Assembly: GCF_000330885.1 (NCBI RefSeq) | Contig: NC_020060.1 | Coordinates: 128,140-192,139, forward strand | DNA length: 64,000 bases | Direction: 5' to 3' | Source: Rhizobium tropici CIAT 899 | GTDB taxonomy: Bacteria > Pseudomonadota > Alphaproteobacteria > Rhizobiales > Rhizobiaceae | In this document: in pieces, positions 24,895-33,468 of the stretch | How positions within the stretch are numbered: the stretch's first letter is position 1 | Layout of the letters: every line of letters starts with the position of its first letter | Notes under the pieces: model-generated | What the model was told of the DNA's origin: nothing | Databases searched by the model: none | Seen by the model: the letters and a program-made list of their open reading frames with translations, nothing else | Made by a program: the position numbers and the translations under genes

Positions 24895-26019
24895 TTAAGG
24901 AACCAGCAGATGCCGGATCACCTCGCCACGGTCTAACCGGTCGAAGGCCTCGTTGATTTCCTCAAGCGGGCCAGTGCTGGACAACAGTCTCTCCACGGGC
25001 AACCTACCCTTGAGGAACAGGTCGATATAGCGGGGAACATCGCGCGAAGGTACGCAGGACCCCATGTAGCTGCCTTTGATGACGCGTTCTTCCCCGACAA
25101 GAGGAAGCGGCGAGATCTCGAATTTGGTGTTCACGTTCGCCAGACCCGCTGTGGCCGTCGTGCCGCCGCGCCGCGTAATGCCATACGCGGTTTCGAACGC
25201 TTTGCTCGACCCTGCCATCTCGATGCCGTAGTCCACTCCCCCGCGGGTCGCTTCCTTGACCTCGCCGATGACATCCGGCGTGGTTGCCAGGAAGGTACGC
25301 GTCGCGCCCAGCGCCTTAGCCAACTCAAGCTTCTCCGGCATCAAATCGATGGCGACGATCTCGCTTGCCCCGCTAGCCACCGCTCCGAGGACGGCCGACA
25401 ACCCCACGCCTCCCAGGCCGATGACGGCGACCGACTGCCCCGGCTTCACGCCACATGTATTTACGACGGCACCGACGCCTGTCATCACGGCGCATCCGAA
25501 CAAGGCCGCCATGGTGACGTCCACGTCTTTGGTGATCTTGACGACCGAGTGCGCCGACACGACCGCGTATTCCGAAAACGCCGATACGCCGCTGTGATGG
25601 TTGATATCGTAGCCCCGAAGACGGATATGCTTGCTACCGTTCAACAATGTCCCGGCGGCGTTTGCGCGATAGCCCGGCTCACAGAGGCTTGCGCGTCCTC
25701 CCGCGCAGTAATCGCAGTGTCCGCAGATGGGCAGGAACGACATCACGACGTGATCGCCAACCTTCACTGTATCCACACCGGGTCCGATTTCTTCGACAAT
25801 GCCGGACGCTTCATGCCCCAACGCGACAGGCAATGGACGGGGGCGGTCGCCATTTATCGCCGACAGGTCGGAGTGGCACACACCAGCGGCCTTGATTTTG
25901 ACCAGGACCTCAAGATTGCCCGGAGGCGCCAGGTCGACGGTCTCGACACTGAGAGGCCGGGAACTTGCATACGGCTTGGGAAGCCCTGACTCTCGGAGAA
26001 TGACTGATTTCATCTGCAT
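24895..26019 (-). CDS. Zinc-dependent alcohol dehydrogenase (class III-like)
   Basis: A 374-residue medium-chain dehydrogenase. GVCHSDLSAING and GHEASGIV carry catalytic zinc ligands; the structural zinc loop is CGHCDYCAGGRASLC; the Rossmann motif is IGLGGVGLSAVLGA near residue 200 followed by DLMPEKLELAKALGAT. It is different from the two dehydrogenases at the left end. Start ATG 26019 has AGGAATACGCGACA before it. It overlaps no gene but sits only 12 bases after the upstream hydrolase, so it is coregulated from the operator at 26957. Confidence 0.88.
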   Translation of the reverse strand: MQMKSVILRESGLPKPYASSRPLSVETVDLAPPGNLEVLVKIKAAGVCHSDLSAINGDRPRPLPVALGHEASGIVEEIGPGVDTVKVGDHVVMSFLPICGHCDYCAGGRASLCEPGYRANAAGTLLNGSKHIRLRGYDINHHSGVSAFSEYAVVSAHSVVKITKDVDVTMAALFGCAVMTGVGAVVNTCGVKPGQSVAVIGLGGVGLSAVLGAVASGASEIVAIDLMPEKLELAKALGATRTFLATTPDVIGEVKEATRGGVDYGIEMAGSSKAFETAYGITRRGGTTATAGLANVNTKFEISPLPLVGEERVIKGSYMGSCVPSRDVPRYIDLFLKGRLPVERLLSSTGPLEEINEAFDRLDRGEVIRHLLVP

Positions 26020-26031
26020 TGTCGCGTATTC

Positions 26032-26925
26032 CTATCTCGAGAGCATCTGCATGGCGGCGGGTACGTAGCGGAAGCCTTCCCCCTCCCGGGCGACATTGCC
26101 GAGCCCGGGCCACGCAAAGTGATAGGACATCACTGGTATGCGGTCTGTCGCGAGCATATCCAGCACCCGTGTGCGCGACCGCGCCGAGAGCTTGGGATCG
26201 GTGTCGTACTTGAACTCCATCCACGGGCGTTCCATCAGCAGGATATGATGATGGGTCAGATCGCCGAGGAAGCAGAGCCGATCGTTGCCCGACTGCATGA
26301 GGAAGCAGAAGTGGCCCAAGGTGTGGCCTGGAGCGTGCACTGCCTGCACGCCCGGCAGAAACTCCTGACCGTCCACGAAATGCGTTATCCGATCACGGTG
26401 TGGAAGAAGGTTCCTCCGGGCATTTTCCACCTGGGCCTTGAAACCGTCATCAAGCTTGCCTCCGTCGGTCCAGTCATCGAAGTCGCTTTCGCTTATGAAG
26501 ATCTCCGCGTTGGGAAAATTAAGCTTGCCGTCCTGATCGCAAAGTCCGCCGGTGTGGTCGATGTGTGCGTGGGACAACACCACGGCATCGACTTCCAAAG
26601 TGTCGATCCCTGCCTCCTGCATGCTCTTCAGCAGGCGACCGGTCGTCGGCCCGAAAATCTTCGACGTCCCCATCCCGGTGTCGAACAGGATGGTCTTTCC
26701 GTTGATTTTGACCAGCGGGATGTTCTGCTCGAGGGTCACCGACGAACTGGACAGGAAGTTCCTGTCGAGCATTTCCGTCACCGTGGCTGCGTCGACCCCG
26801 AGGAAATTCTCCCGTGGGTCGCCCAATTCCAACGGTCCGTCCGAAAGTACCGTTATTTCGCCGCTTCCGAACTTGAACGGATAGAAATAGGGCAACTTAG
26901 TCTGATGCGCTTGGTCATTGAGCAC
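26032..26925 (-). CDS. Metallo-beta-lactamase-fold hydrolase (cytoplasmic)
   Basis: A 297-residue MBL-fold protein. It has LSHAHIDHTGGLCD for metal binding near residue 118, APGHTLGHFCF, FLGDLTHHH and a C-terminal SYHFAWPG. GTG at 26925 follows GGGAGGATAAGCGGC. There is no export signal. It is a clear paralogue of the Tat-exported protein at 33469-34467: both share FLGV, GPTTGRL, PGHTLGH, GDLTHH and FDTDPKLSA/YDTDPKLSA. First gene of a leftward unit controlled by the operator at 26957. Confidence 0.85.
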   Translation of the reverse strand: MLNDQAHQTKLPYFYPFKFGSGEITVLSDGPLELGDPRENFLGVDAATVTEMLDRNFLSSSSVTLEQNIPLVKINGKTILFDTGMGTSKIFGPTTGRLLKSMQEAGIDTLEVDAVVLSHAHIDHTGGLCDQDGKLNFPNAEIFISESDFDDWTDGGKLDDGFKAQVENARRNLLPHRDRITHFVDGQEFLPGVQAVHAPGHTLGHFCFLMQSGNDRLCFLGDLTHHHILLMERPWMEFKYDTDPKLSARSRTRVLDMLATDRIPVMSYHFAWPGLGNVAREGEGFRYVPAAMQMLSR

Positions 26926-26956
26926 GCCGCTTATCCTCCCAGATTGGCTGCATCAT

Positions 26957-26983
26957 TTGACAGATTGTATGAAAATCTGTCAA
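26957..26983 (-). promoter_or_regulatory. Operator before hydrolase-dehydrogenase unit
   Basis: Perfect ten-base arms TTGACAGATT and AATCTGTCAA around a seven-base spacer (GTATGAA on the plus strand). The centre differs from the other copies, which suggests the arms matter for recognition as well as the core. Confidence 0.75.
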
Positions 26984-27009
26984 CACAATAGTGGTGATTG
27001 TCTACGAAG

Positions 27010-29526
27010 TCAGGAAACGATCGAAAGCACGTGACCCCTTGGCCTGCCGATGTTGAACTGTTCGATCTGCTGCATCAGCCGCTGGGTCTCTTTTGTGAGT
27101 TCCTGGGTGGCGGCGTGGGCTTGCTCGGCGATGGCAGCGTTTCGCTGGGTGCTGTCATCGATCTCGCCAACGGCCTGGTTCACTTCGATAAGCGAAGCCG
27201 CCTGGTCCCTGCTCGCCGCAGCGATAAGCTCAACCCTTTCGGAAATTCCGGCAACATTCGACGATATCGCAATCAGCACCTTGCCCGCCTCGTTCACCAA
27301 TCGCGATCCCGAGGCGACTTCCTCGCTTGATCTTGCTATGAGTTCCTTGATTTCCTGGGCGGCTAGAGCCGACCGCTGGGCAAGTTCCCTGACTTCCTGG
27401 GCCACGACAGCGAAGCCCTGCCCCGCTTCTCCAGCTCTCGCGGCCTCGACACCGGCATTGAGTGCCAGGAGATTGGTCTGGAAGGCAATCTCGTCGATGA
27501 CGCCGATGATTTGCGAAATGCGCCCGGAAGCCGCTTCTATTCGTCCCATAGCGTCAACCGCGTTCGTGACCACTGAAGCAGACGCATCCGCGGCCTGCTT
27601 GGTTTCTTTTACCAGCTGGGCTGCGGCTTGTGCCTGCTCTGTCGAGGAACGCACCGTCGCGGTGAGTTGATGAACAGCGGCCGCGGTCTCCTCCAACGAC
27701 GCGGCTTGACGCTCGCTGCGGCGGGAGAGATCATCGGCGCCACTGCTGAGGTTGTCTGCATTTTGCCGAATGAGCACGATGTTGCCGCGAAGTTCCGACA
27801 TCGTCGCCTGCAAACGCAGCAACGAATTGTTGAAGTCCCGTCGCAATTGTTCCAGCCGCCCGGAGAACGGTTGATCGATCGTGCTCGAAACATCACCGTT
27901 GGATAACCTCTCCAGCCCAGCGGCAAGACTGTCGACGGCGTCGCCGATCTGTTTGTCGATCTCGGCTTTCTCCGCCTCGTTGTGCCGACGTTCAGCTTCG
28001 GAAGCCGATCGTTGACGATCCGCGTCGTTCTCGATCTCGATCTTCCTCGCGGCATTCTCCCTGAAGACACAGAGCGCCCGGGCCATTTCTCCGAGCTCAT
28101 CAGCGCGCTCAGAACCGCCGATCTCAATGTCAAGGTCCCCTTCCGCCAAACGCCGCATGTCGTCGGTCAACTGGACAACAGGTTTTTTGAAAGTCGCAAT
28201 CATCCCGAAGCCAGCGAGAAGTGCGACGAGGACGCCGGCAAATGTCGTGATGAGGCCAATGCCATTCGCGTAAGCCGTCTCTTCAATGGCTCTTGCGCGC
28301 TGGGCGTCGGCAAACGTCGTGAGGTGGCCCCATATGGTGTTCAACTGGTCTGTCGTTTGCCTATATTGCGCACGCCTCACTTCCGAGATCTCGACGAGCT
28401 TCGCACTGTCCTGCGTCATACCCTCTACCGCCGGCGGCACCGTATTCTGGACTGCCTTGAAAAGGTCGAGGTCGGAAGCGGCACTCCAGATGTCCAATAT
28501 CTCCTTCTTCGTTCTGTCAAAGTTCTGGACGAGCTGCGCACGGTTTTGTTCGGTAGGGTCGGCTATGAAGCGCGCAAGGTTTATCCTGATGAGATAGCTG
28601 GAGTCTGAAAGTCTTCGGCTGCCGTCCAAGGCGCTGCTGATCTTCGCCAAATGTTGGTCGAGACCTGCGAACTCGACGATTGCTTTCTTTGTTTGCTGGT
28701 TCGCTACCGCGTTAATCGCGACGGAGATTTCCTTGAACGCGGACATTGCGGTGTCGAGGCCTACGGTGTTGTCCGATGAAGCGCCCTGCGACAGAAGTTG
28801 TGTTACGCTTTTCACCGCGCCATCGACCGAGCTCGACAGTTTTGTGGCGTCCGATGGCAAGGAAGCCCGCAGATTTCGGGCGCTCCGACGCAACTCGCCC
28901 ACTTTGCCGCCCAAATATTTGAGTTTCAGCTCGGTCGTTCCGGCGGATTGGTAGCCCGCGGCAAGATCAAGGAAGAAGGTTGCATAGCCTGTCACCCTGT
29001 CGGCATCGCGCAACATCGATTTGGCGGCGCCCTCGGACTGCTCGCCGGACTTCCTTAACTCGTCTGCTAGCCTGAGCATTTCATTCTGCGACCAAACCAG
29101 CGATTCAGAATGATTGGCGATCGAGCTTATCAGTTTCTCTTCGCTTTCATGGATGCTCCAGAGAGAACCAAAATTGTTCACCACGTCCAGCATAATCGCG
29201 TTTGCCGACTGGAGGCCTTCGCTTTCCGCCGTAGCTCCGGCATTCGTCACCAAAGCCTGCAGATGCGATTGCTGCGCGAGCAGGTCAGCCTTCACGCGAT
29301 CGCGCCTTTCTTCCGACGCCTCGTCGAGAAACTCTCTCATCGAGGCGGAGACGTCACGGAAACCCGAGAGCACCTGCATCACCTGGCTTGAGGTTTCCAG
29401 GCGGCTTTGTAGGAGACCCGCGGCGTAGTGCCCCAAAAACCCCACCGCGCAAATACTGATTATGAAAGGCAGTACGAAAATGATTACTTTTGTCTGTAGC
29501 CGGAAACGGGACAACAGCCTGTCCAT
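27010..29526 (-). CDS. Methyl-accepting chemotaxis protein
   Basis: An 838-residue chemoreceptor. One transmembrane helix near residues 13-35, a long extracytoplasmic helical sensor to about 420, a second membrane helix (ITTFAGVLVALLAGFGMIA) near 422-445, then a HAMP domain (KKPVVQLTDDMRRLAEGD), a second HAMP-like region (LAAGLERLSNGDVS), and the signalling hairpin EIAFQTNLLALNAGVEAARA followed by GEAGQGFAVVAQEVRELAQRS. No CheB/CheR-tethering pentapeptide is seen at the C-terminus. ATG 29526 follows AAGGATGGACCACA. With its operator about 110 bases upstream it is probably induced with the pathway and could sense the substrate or its binding protein. Confidence 0.9.
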   Translation of the reverse strand: MDRLLSRFRLQTKVIIFVLPFIISICAVGFLGHYAAGLLQSRLETSSQVMQVLSGFRDVSASMREFLDEASEERRDRVKADLLAQQSHLQALVTNAGATAESEGLQSANAIMLDVVNNFGSLWSIHESEEKLISSIANHSESLVWSQNEMLRLADELRKSGEQSEGAAKSMLRDADRVTGYATFFLDLAAGYQSAGTTELKLKYLGGKVGELRRSARNLRASLPSDATKLSSSVDGAVKSVTQLLSQGASSDNTVGLDTAMSAFKEISVAINAVANQQTKKAIVEFAGLDQHLAKISSALDGSRRLSDSSYLIRINLARFIADPTEQNRAQLVQNFDRTKKEILDIWSAASDLDLFKAVQNTVPPAVEGMTQDSAKLVEISEVRRAQYRQTTDQLNTIWGHLTTFADAQRARAIEETAYANGIGLITTFAGVLVALLAGFGMIATFKKPVVQLTDDMRRLAEGDLDIEIGGSERADELGEMARALCVFRENAARKIEIENDADRQRSASEAERRHNEAEKAEIDKQIGDAVDSLAAGLERLSNGDVSSTIDQPFSGRLEQLRRDFNNSLLRLQATMSELRGNIVLIRQNADNLSSGADDLSRRSERQAASLEETAAAVHQLTATVRSSTEQAQAAAQLVKETKQAADASASVVTNAVDAMGRIEAASGRISQIIGVIDEIAFQTNLLALNAGVEAARAGEAGQGFAVVAQEVRELAQRSALAAQEIKELIARSSEEVASGSRLVNEAGKVLIAISSNVAGISERVELIAAASRDQAASLIEVNQAVGEIDDSTQRNAAIAEQAHAATQELTKETQRLMQQIEQFNIGRPRGHVLSIVS

Positions 29527-29632
29527 TGTGGTCCATCCTTGTCCATAGGCGGTGAAGAAGCTTCATCAATCGGGATCCGCCTCCGATGGAAGCATCGAAT
29601 CATCAATGACGACACGAGGCTGCGCGACTGAG

Positions 29633-29660
29633 GATTGTCTGTCAACAGATTGTCTGATAA
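29633..29660. promoter_or_regulatory. Double operator between chemoreceptor and beta-glucosidase genes
   Basis: Two overlapping core copies in tandem: GATTGTCTGTCAA (29633-29645) and CAGATTGTCTGATAA (29646-29660). On the minus strand TTGACAGACAATCC offers a -35 for the chemoreceptor; the plus orientation could serve the glycosidase. It is the last operator copy seen in the window. Confidence 0.65.
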
Positions 29661-29986
29661 AGCATGTTTAGGTTTATCAAATTGTCTCGCGAACTTGCGC
29701 AGGAATAACTCCAGAACCGGCGCTGCCGCAGCCGGCACAACTTTCACCGCTTACATCGATCAAACCGCGATGTCCTTGTTTTCAGTGGAAAGCGGTGACG
29801 GCATCTCGGCCATGTGAAGACTGCGAACATGTCGTCGTCGTGGTGACGGCGCCTTGGGGAACAAACGGGTCCTTCTCATGGATGGACGGCTCCACGGATG
29901 ACGCCGACCTCACCAGCTTTCCCAATATGCATATCGAGATGCCCGATCTGGAAACGGTAAGTGTTGAGATTGAGGAAGCAGAGAAG

Positions 29987-32431
29987 ATGACTGATACGAG
30001 AGCATTGCTCGATAATATGACCTTGGCCGAGCAGGTCTCGCTACTTTCCGGCGATACGTTCTGGTCTTTACCGCCCATCGACCGCCTAGGGATAGGGAGA
30101 TTGCGCTTGACGGACGGCCCCAACGGCGCCCGCGGGGCGGGGTCTTTTGTCGGGGGTGTGACTGCAGCGGCTTTCCCGGTAGGCATTGCCATCGGAGCGA
30201 GTTGGAACCCGGACCTAGCCAGGGAAATCGGCAGTGCGCTAGGTGACGAGGTTCTTTCCAAAGGGGCCCATGTCTCGCTGGCGCCGACCGTTAACATCCA
30301 GCGCAGCGTCACAAACGGCCGAAACTTTGAGTGTTTCTCTGAGGATCCGATACTGACGGCGGAACTTGCCGTCGGCTATATCGAAGGTCTGCAGTCCAAG
30401 AAAGTGGGTGCCACGATAAAACATTTCGCTGGCAACGAGTCCGAGATCGAACGTACAACCATCTCTTCAGATATCGATGAACGCACTCTGCGCGAAGTCT
30501 ACCTAATACCCTTTGAGGCGGCGGTGAAGCGGGCAAAGGTCTGGGCCGTGATGTCTTCATATAACAAACTAAACGGTACTTACACGGCGGAAAGCCATTG
30601 GCTGTTGAACGAGGTACTGCGCGGTGGCTGGGGTTTTAACGGCGTGGTGATGTCGGACTGGTTCGGCTCGCGTTCGACCGCACCCACCGTGAATGCTGGG
30701 CTGGATTTGGAGATGCCGGGCCCGACCCGCGACCGCGGCTCCAAGCTTCTGGCGGCGATCGACGCGGGCGAGGTAAGTGTCGAGACCGTCCGCGCCTGTG
30801 TGCACAATATCCTGACCCTGATGGAACGCACCGGCGCAATCAATGATCATCGCGAGTTTAAGGAGTACGCCATTAATCGGCCGGAACATAGGGCACTCAT
30901 CAGGCGCGCGGGAGCGGAAAGCGCAGTTCTGCTACAGAATGACGGCATCCTGCCATTGGCTCAGCAAGGTACGGTCGCCATCATTGGACCCAATGCCAAG
31001 ATCGCGCAGATTATGGGAGGCGGCTCGGCGCAGTTGAACCCCCACTATGTCGTCAGTCCGTGGCAGGGGCTGGCGGACGCCCTGGGTGAGGAGAACGTGT
31101 TCTACGCTCAAGGTTGCAGCAACTATCGGTTTCAGCCGCTGATCGAAAACCCGACAACCTTCGAATTTTTCCAAGGGAGGGAGCTTGCTGGCGAGCCCGT
31201 GAAGGTTATCGAGGAACCGTCGAGCCTCGGTGTATGGTTGCCCCCCGTGGCCGGGGGCACCGTGGATCCGCATCGCTTTTCCGCCCGAATGCGCACCGTC
31301 TTCACAGCCTCAGAAGCCGGCGGCTATCGCGTCGGCCTGACCTCGGCGGGGCTTGGCCGTGTCTATGTGGACGGCAGGCTTGTGGTGGACGCCTGGGCTT
31401 CCTGGACACGTGGTACCACATTCTTTGAAGAAGGCTGCGAGGAGGTCGTGGGTGAAATCACGCTCGAAGCCGGCCGTAAATACGAGGTCGTCGCCGAGTA
31501 CGCCCGGCACGATCACGTCAACCTCTATATCGCCGCAGTTCGGGTAGGAATAGGCAGGTTTTCGGCCGAAGCGGAGATTGCCGAGGCAGCAGCCGTCGCC
31601 GCGAAGGCTGATCATGCGGTAGTCTTCGTGGGCAGAACGGGCGACTGGGATACCGAGGGCTCCGATCTCCGCGGCATTGCGCTTCCTGGTCTGCAGGACC
31701 AGCTTGTTGAGGCGGTAATTGCGGCCAATCCGAACACGATTGTCGTCCTGCAAACTGGTGGACCGGTGGAAATGCCCTGGCTTTCCAGTGCTCGTGCAGT
31801 ACTGCAATGCTGGTATCCCGGCCAGGAAGCTGGCAACGCGATCGCCGATGTCCTCCTCGGCAAGGCCGAGCCCTCGGGCCGACTGGCACAGACCTTCCCC
31901 GTGCGCTGGGCTGACAATCCCACACATACCGAGGATGACGCGGTCTATCCAGGCAAGAATGGCCATGTGCGATATGACGAAGGTGTGTTCGTTGGATATC
32001 GGCACTACGATCGCCAGGACATTAAGCCACTGTTCCCCTTCGGTCATGGTCTTGGTTATTCAAGCTTTGCGATGTCAGACCTGACGGTAGGGCTGCCGGA
32101 TGCTGCCGGCGCGGTGACAGTGACACTGGGATTGACCAACGTCAGCGAGCGGCCAGGTTCGGCAGTGGTGCAAATCTATGTCGGCGATGTTGAAGCATCT
32201 GTACCCAGACCGGTCAAAGAACTGAAAGCCTTCTCGAAAATCGCCCTGGAACCCGGTGAGAAACGAAGGCTCAGTTTCATTCTTGACGCCCGAACATTTG
32301 CCTTCTTCGACACGACCGAGCGGTGCTGGCGGATAGAGACGGGGGGATTTGCAGTTATGGCTGGGTTCTCGGCCACCGACATCCGTTTGAGTGGAACTGT
32401 CACGCAAAAGGGCGCTGTCTTAGCGCTCTAA
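29987..32431 (+). CDS. GH3 beta-glucosidase with PA14 domain
   Basis: An 814-residue glycoside hydrolase family 3 enzyme. The N-terminal barrel has LTDGPNGARG, KHFAGNESEIERT, and the nucleophile in GVVMSDWFG (Asp about 224). A PA14 insert follows (SARMRTVFTASEAGGYRVGL, VYVDGRLVVDAW, near residues 420-520), then the second GH3 domain (VVFVGRTGDWDTEGSD, FPFGHGLGYSSF) and a fibronectin-III-like end (VVQIYVGD). ATG 29987 is chosen because the protein then begins at the usual family N-terminus; in-frame ATGs at 29927 and 29939 are alternatives. No signal peptide, so it would cleave imported glycosides inside the cell. It is divergent from the chemoreceptor and may be under the operator at 29633. 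Confidence 0.88.
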   Translation: MTDTRALLDNMTLAEQVSLLSGDTFWSLPPIDRLGIGRLRLTDGPNGARGAGSFVGGVTAAAFPVGIAIGASWNPDLAREIGSALGDEVLSKGAHVSLAPTVNIQRSVTNGRNFECFSEDPILTAELAVGYIEGLQSKKVGATIKHFAGNESEIERTTISSDIDERTLREVYLIPFEAAVKRAKVWAVMSSYNKLNGTYTAESHWLLNEVLRGGWGFNGVVMSDWFGSRSTAPTVNAGLDLEMPGPTRDRGSKLLAAIDAGEVSVETVRACVHNILTLMERTGAINDHREFKEYAINRPEHRALIRRAGAESAVLLQNDGILPLAQQGTVAIIGPNAKIAQIMGGGSAQLNPHYVVSPWQGLADALGEENVFYAQGCSNYRFQPLIENPTTFEFFQGRELAGEPVKVIEEPSSLGVWLPPVAGGTVDPHRFSARMRTVFTASEAGGYRVGLTSAGLGRVYVDGRLVVDAWASWTRGTTFFEEGCEEVVGEITLEAGRKYEVVAEYARHDHVNLYIAAVRVGIGRFSAEAEIAEAAAVAAKADHAVVFVGRTGDWDTEGSDLRGIALPGLQDQLVEAVIAANPNTIVVLQTGGPVEMPWLSSARAVLQCWYPGQEAGNAIADVLLGKAEPSGRLAQTFPVRWADNPTHTEDDAVYPGKNGHVRYDEGVFVGYRHYDRQDIKPLFPFGHGLGYSSFAMSDLTVGLPDAAGAVTVTLGLTNVSERPGSAVVQIYVGDVEASVPRPVKELKAFSKIALEPGEKRRLSFILDARTFAFFDTTERCWRIETGGFAVMAGFSATDIRLSGTVTQKGAVLAL

Positions 32432-32450
32432 TCGTGCAGAGAATCAAAGA

Positions 32451-32780
32451 CTACGTTTGGTGGTGGTTGAGTCCTAAAATGAGCGCAGTGCGGTGAAGCT
32501 CGGTGAATGAGTGAAAGAATGGCTCAAGACGGGCGATATTGTCACCGACAGGAAGGATACCGACCTTCATAGGCGGCGAAGATGGCGTCGGAAGCGTTGG
32601 CGGACACGTTCGCGACAGCGTCGGTCCTACAATTTTTTTGATGCCTTTCGCAGTCTCTCGAACTGAGCTCACGCTTGTCGCGAGATCGGAATCGTCAATC
32701 GTATCGAGGGCTGCCACATTCTCGTGCAGTTCGGCTCGACCGATCTCCTTCAGGACATATGTATCGAGCAGAAATTTCAA
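32451..32780 (-). pseudogene. VapC/FitB-type PIN-domain toxin remnant with frameshifts
   Basis: Starting with TTG at 32780 the frame reads KFLLDTYVLKEIGR and DDSDLATSVSSVRETAKGIKK, matching PIN toxins (LLDTNVLSE...SVRE..KGI), with Asn replaced by Tyr at the position next to the catalytic Asp. After GIKK sense is kept only in a neighbouring frame (ANASDAIFAAYEGR), then returns to the first frame at ILPVGDNIAR. Two offsetting indels and loss of the C-terminal TRN segment show that it is not functional. No intact antitoxin gene was recognised upstream. Confidence 0.65.
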
Positions 32781-33033
32781 GCTTAGTCATCCAGCGCGCT
32801 ACGATCGGGAGCACCGATCGACACGAGCGATATCGTATCCACCGTGCGAAGATTGCGGGCAGCAAACTTGGATCTCGATGGCCCAACCCTGATCATTCCT
32901 GGCAATGCGAAATCTTGTTTTCGGACGCGGAGCCACGGACAGACGCCGTCGCTCTGTGCGGAAACTTGAGCCTGCAGCCCTCTCCAGGTATCTATCGGTC
33001 GAGAGCGCAAAATTACAGGCACAGGATGCGGCG

Positions 33034-33291
33034 ATGCTGAAAACCGACACCCGCCAAGCAAATTGGCGCCGTGCTAATCCAGCGAAATATGATGCTCATC
33101 TTGCTGTACAGCGAGCCGTAAAGGCAGGCGAGCTGGAAAAGCAAACATGTGAGGTCTGCGGGATTGAAACGGTCGACGCCCATCATGATCAATACGACGA
33201 CCCTTTAAAGGTGCGCTGGTTATGCCGACGGCATCACACAAGGCTTCACCACTACGGCGAGGATATGTTTCCGATCAGGAATGGCCTTTAG
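33034..33291 (+). CDS. Small HNH-like zinc-finger protein
   Basis: An 85-residue protein. The C-terminal half carries CEVCG, then DAHHDQYDDPLKVRWLCRRHHTRLHH: the layout C-x2-C ... HH ... LC-x2-HH resembles small HNH/zinc-ribbon proteins on phages and plasmids that are usually annotated as hypothetical. The start at 33034 gives the compact form; a start at 32905 would add about 43 low-complexity residues. The ribosome site is weak. Nuclease activity cannot be claimed from sequence alone. Confidence 0.6.
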   Translation: MLKTDTRQANWRRANPAKYDAHLAVQRAVKAGELEKQTCEVCGIETVDAHHDQYDDPLKVRWLCRRHHTRLHHYGEDMFPIRNGL

Positions 33292-33468
33292 GTGCGGTCC
33301 GCCGATCGCTCTTGATTTCAGTTGGCGTTCCCGCGTGACTTGATGTCTAGCAACGCGATGAAGGCGCACATTGCTTGTTGCGTAACTTCCGCCATGTGAT
33401 GATTTCGTTCGACTGCCCTCCGGATAGGATTGACGCGAAGGCATTGCCCTCGCGCCCTTCTCTACCAC

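Noticed and set aside
27010..29526. Plus-strand frames within the chemoreceptor (for example 27050-27670)
   Set aside because: They are antisense to highly conserved signalling-domain sequence, with Ser/Ala-rich shadows typical of such overlap.
32783..33061. Antitoxin gene upstream of the vapC remnant
   Set aside because: The minus-strand frame ending in ALDD does not resemble VapB, Phd or FitA patterns well enough.
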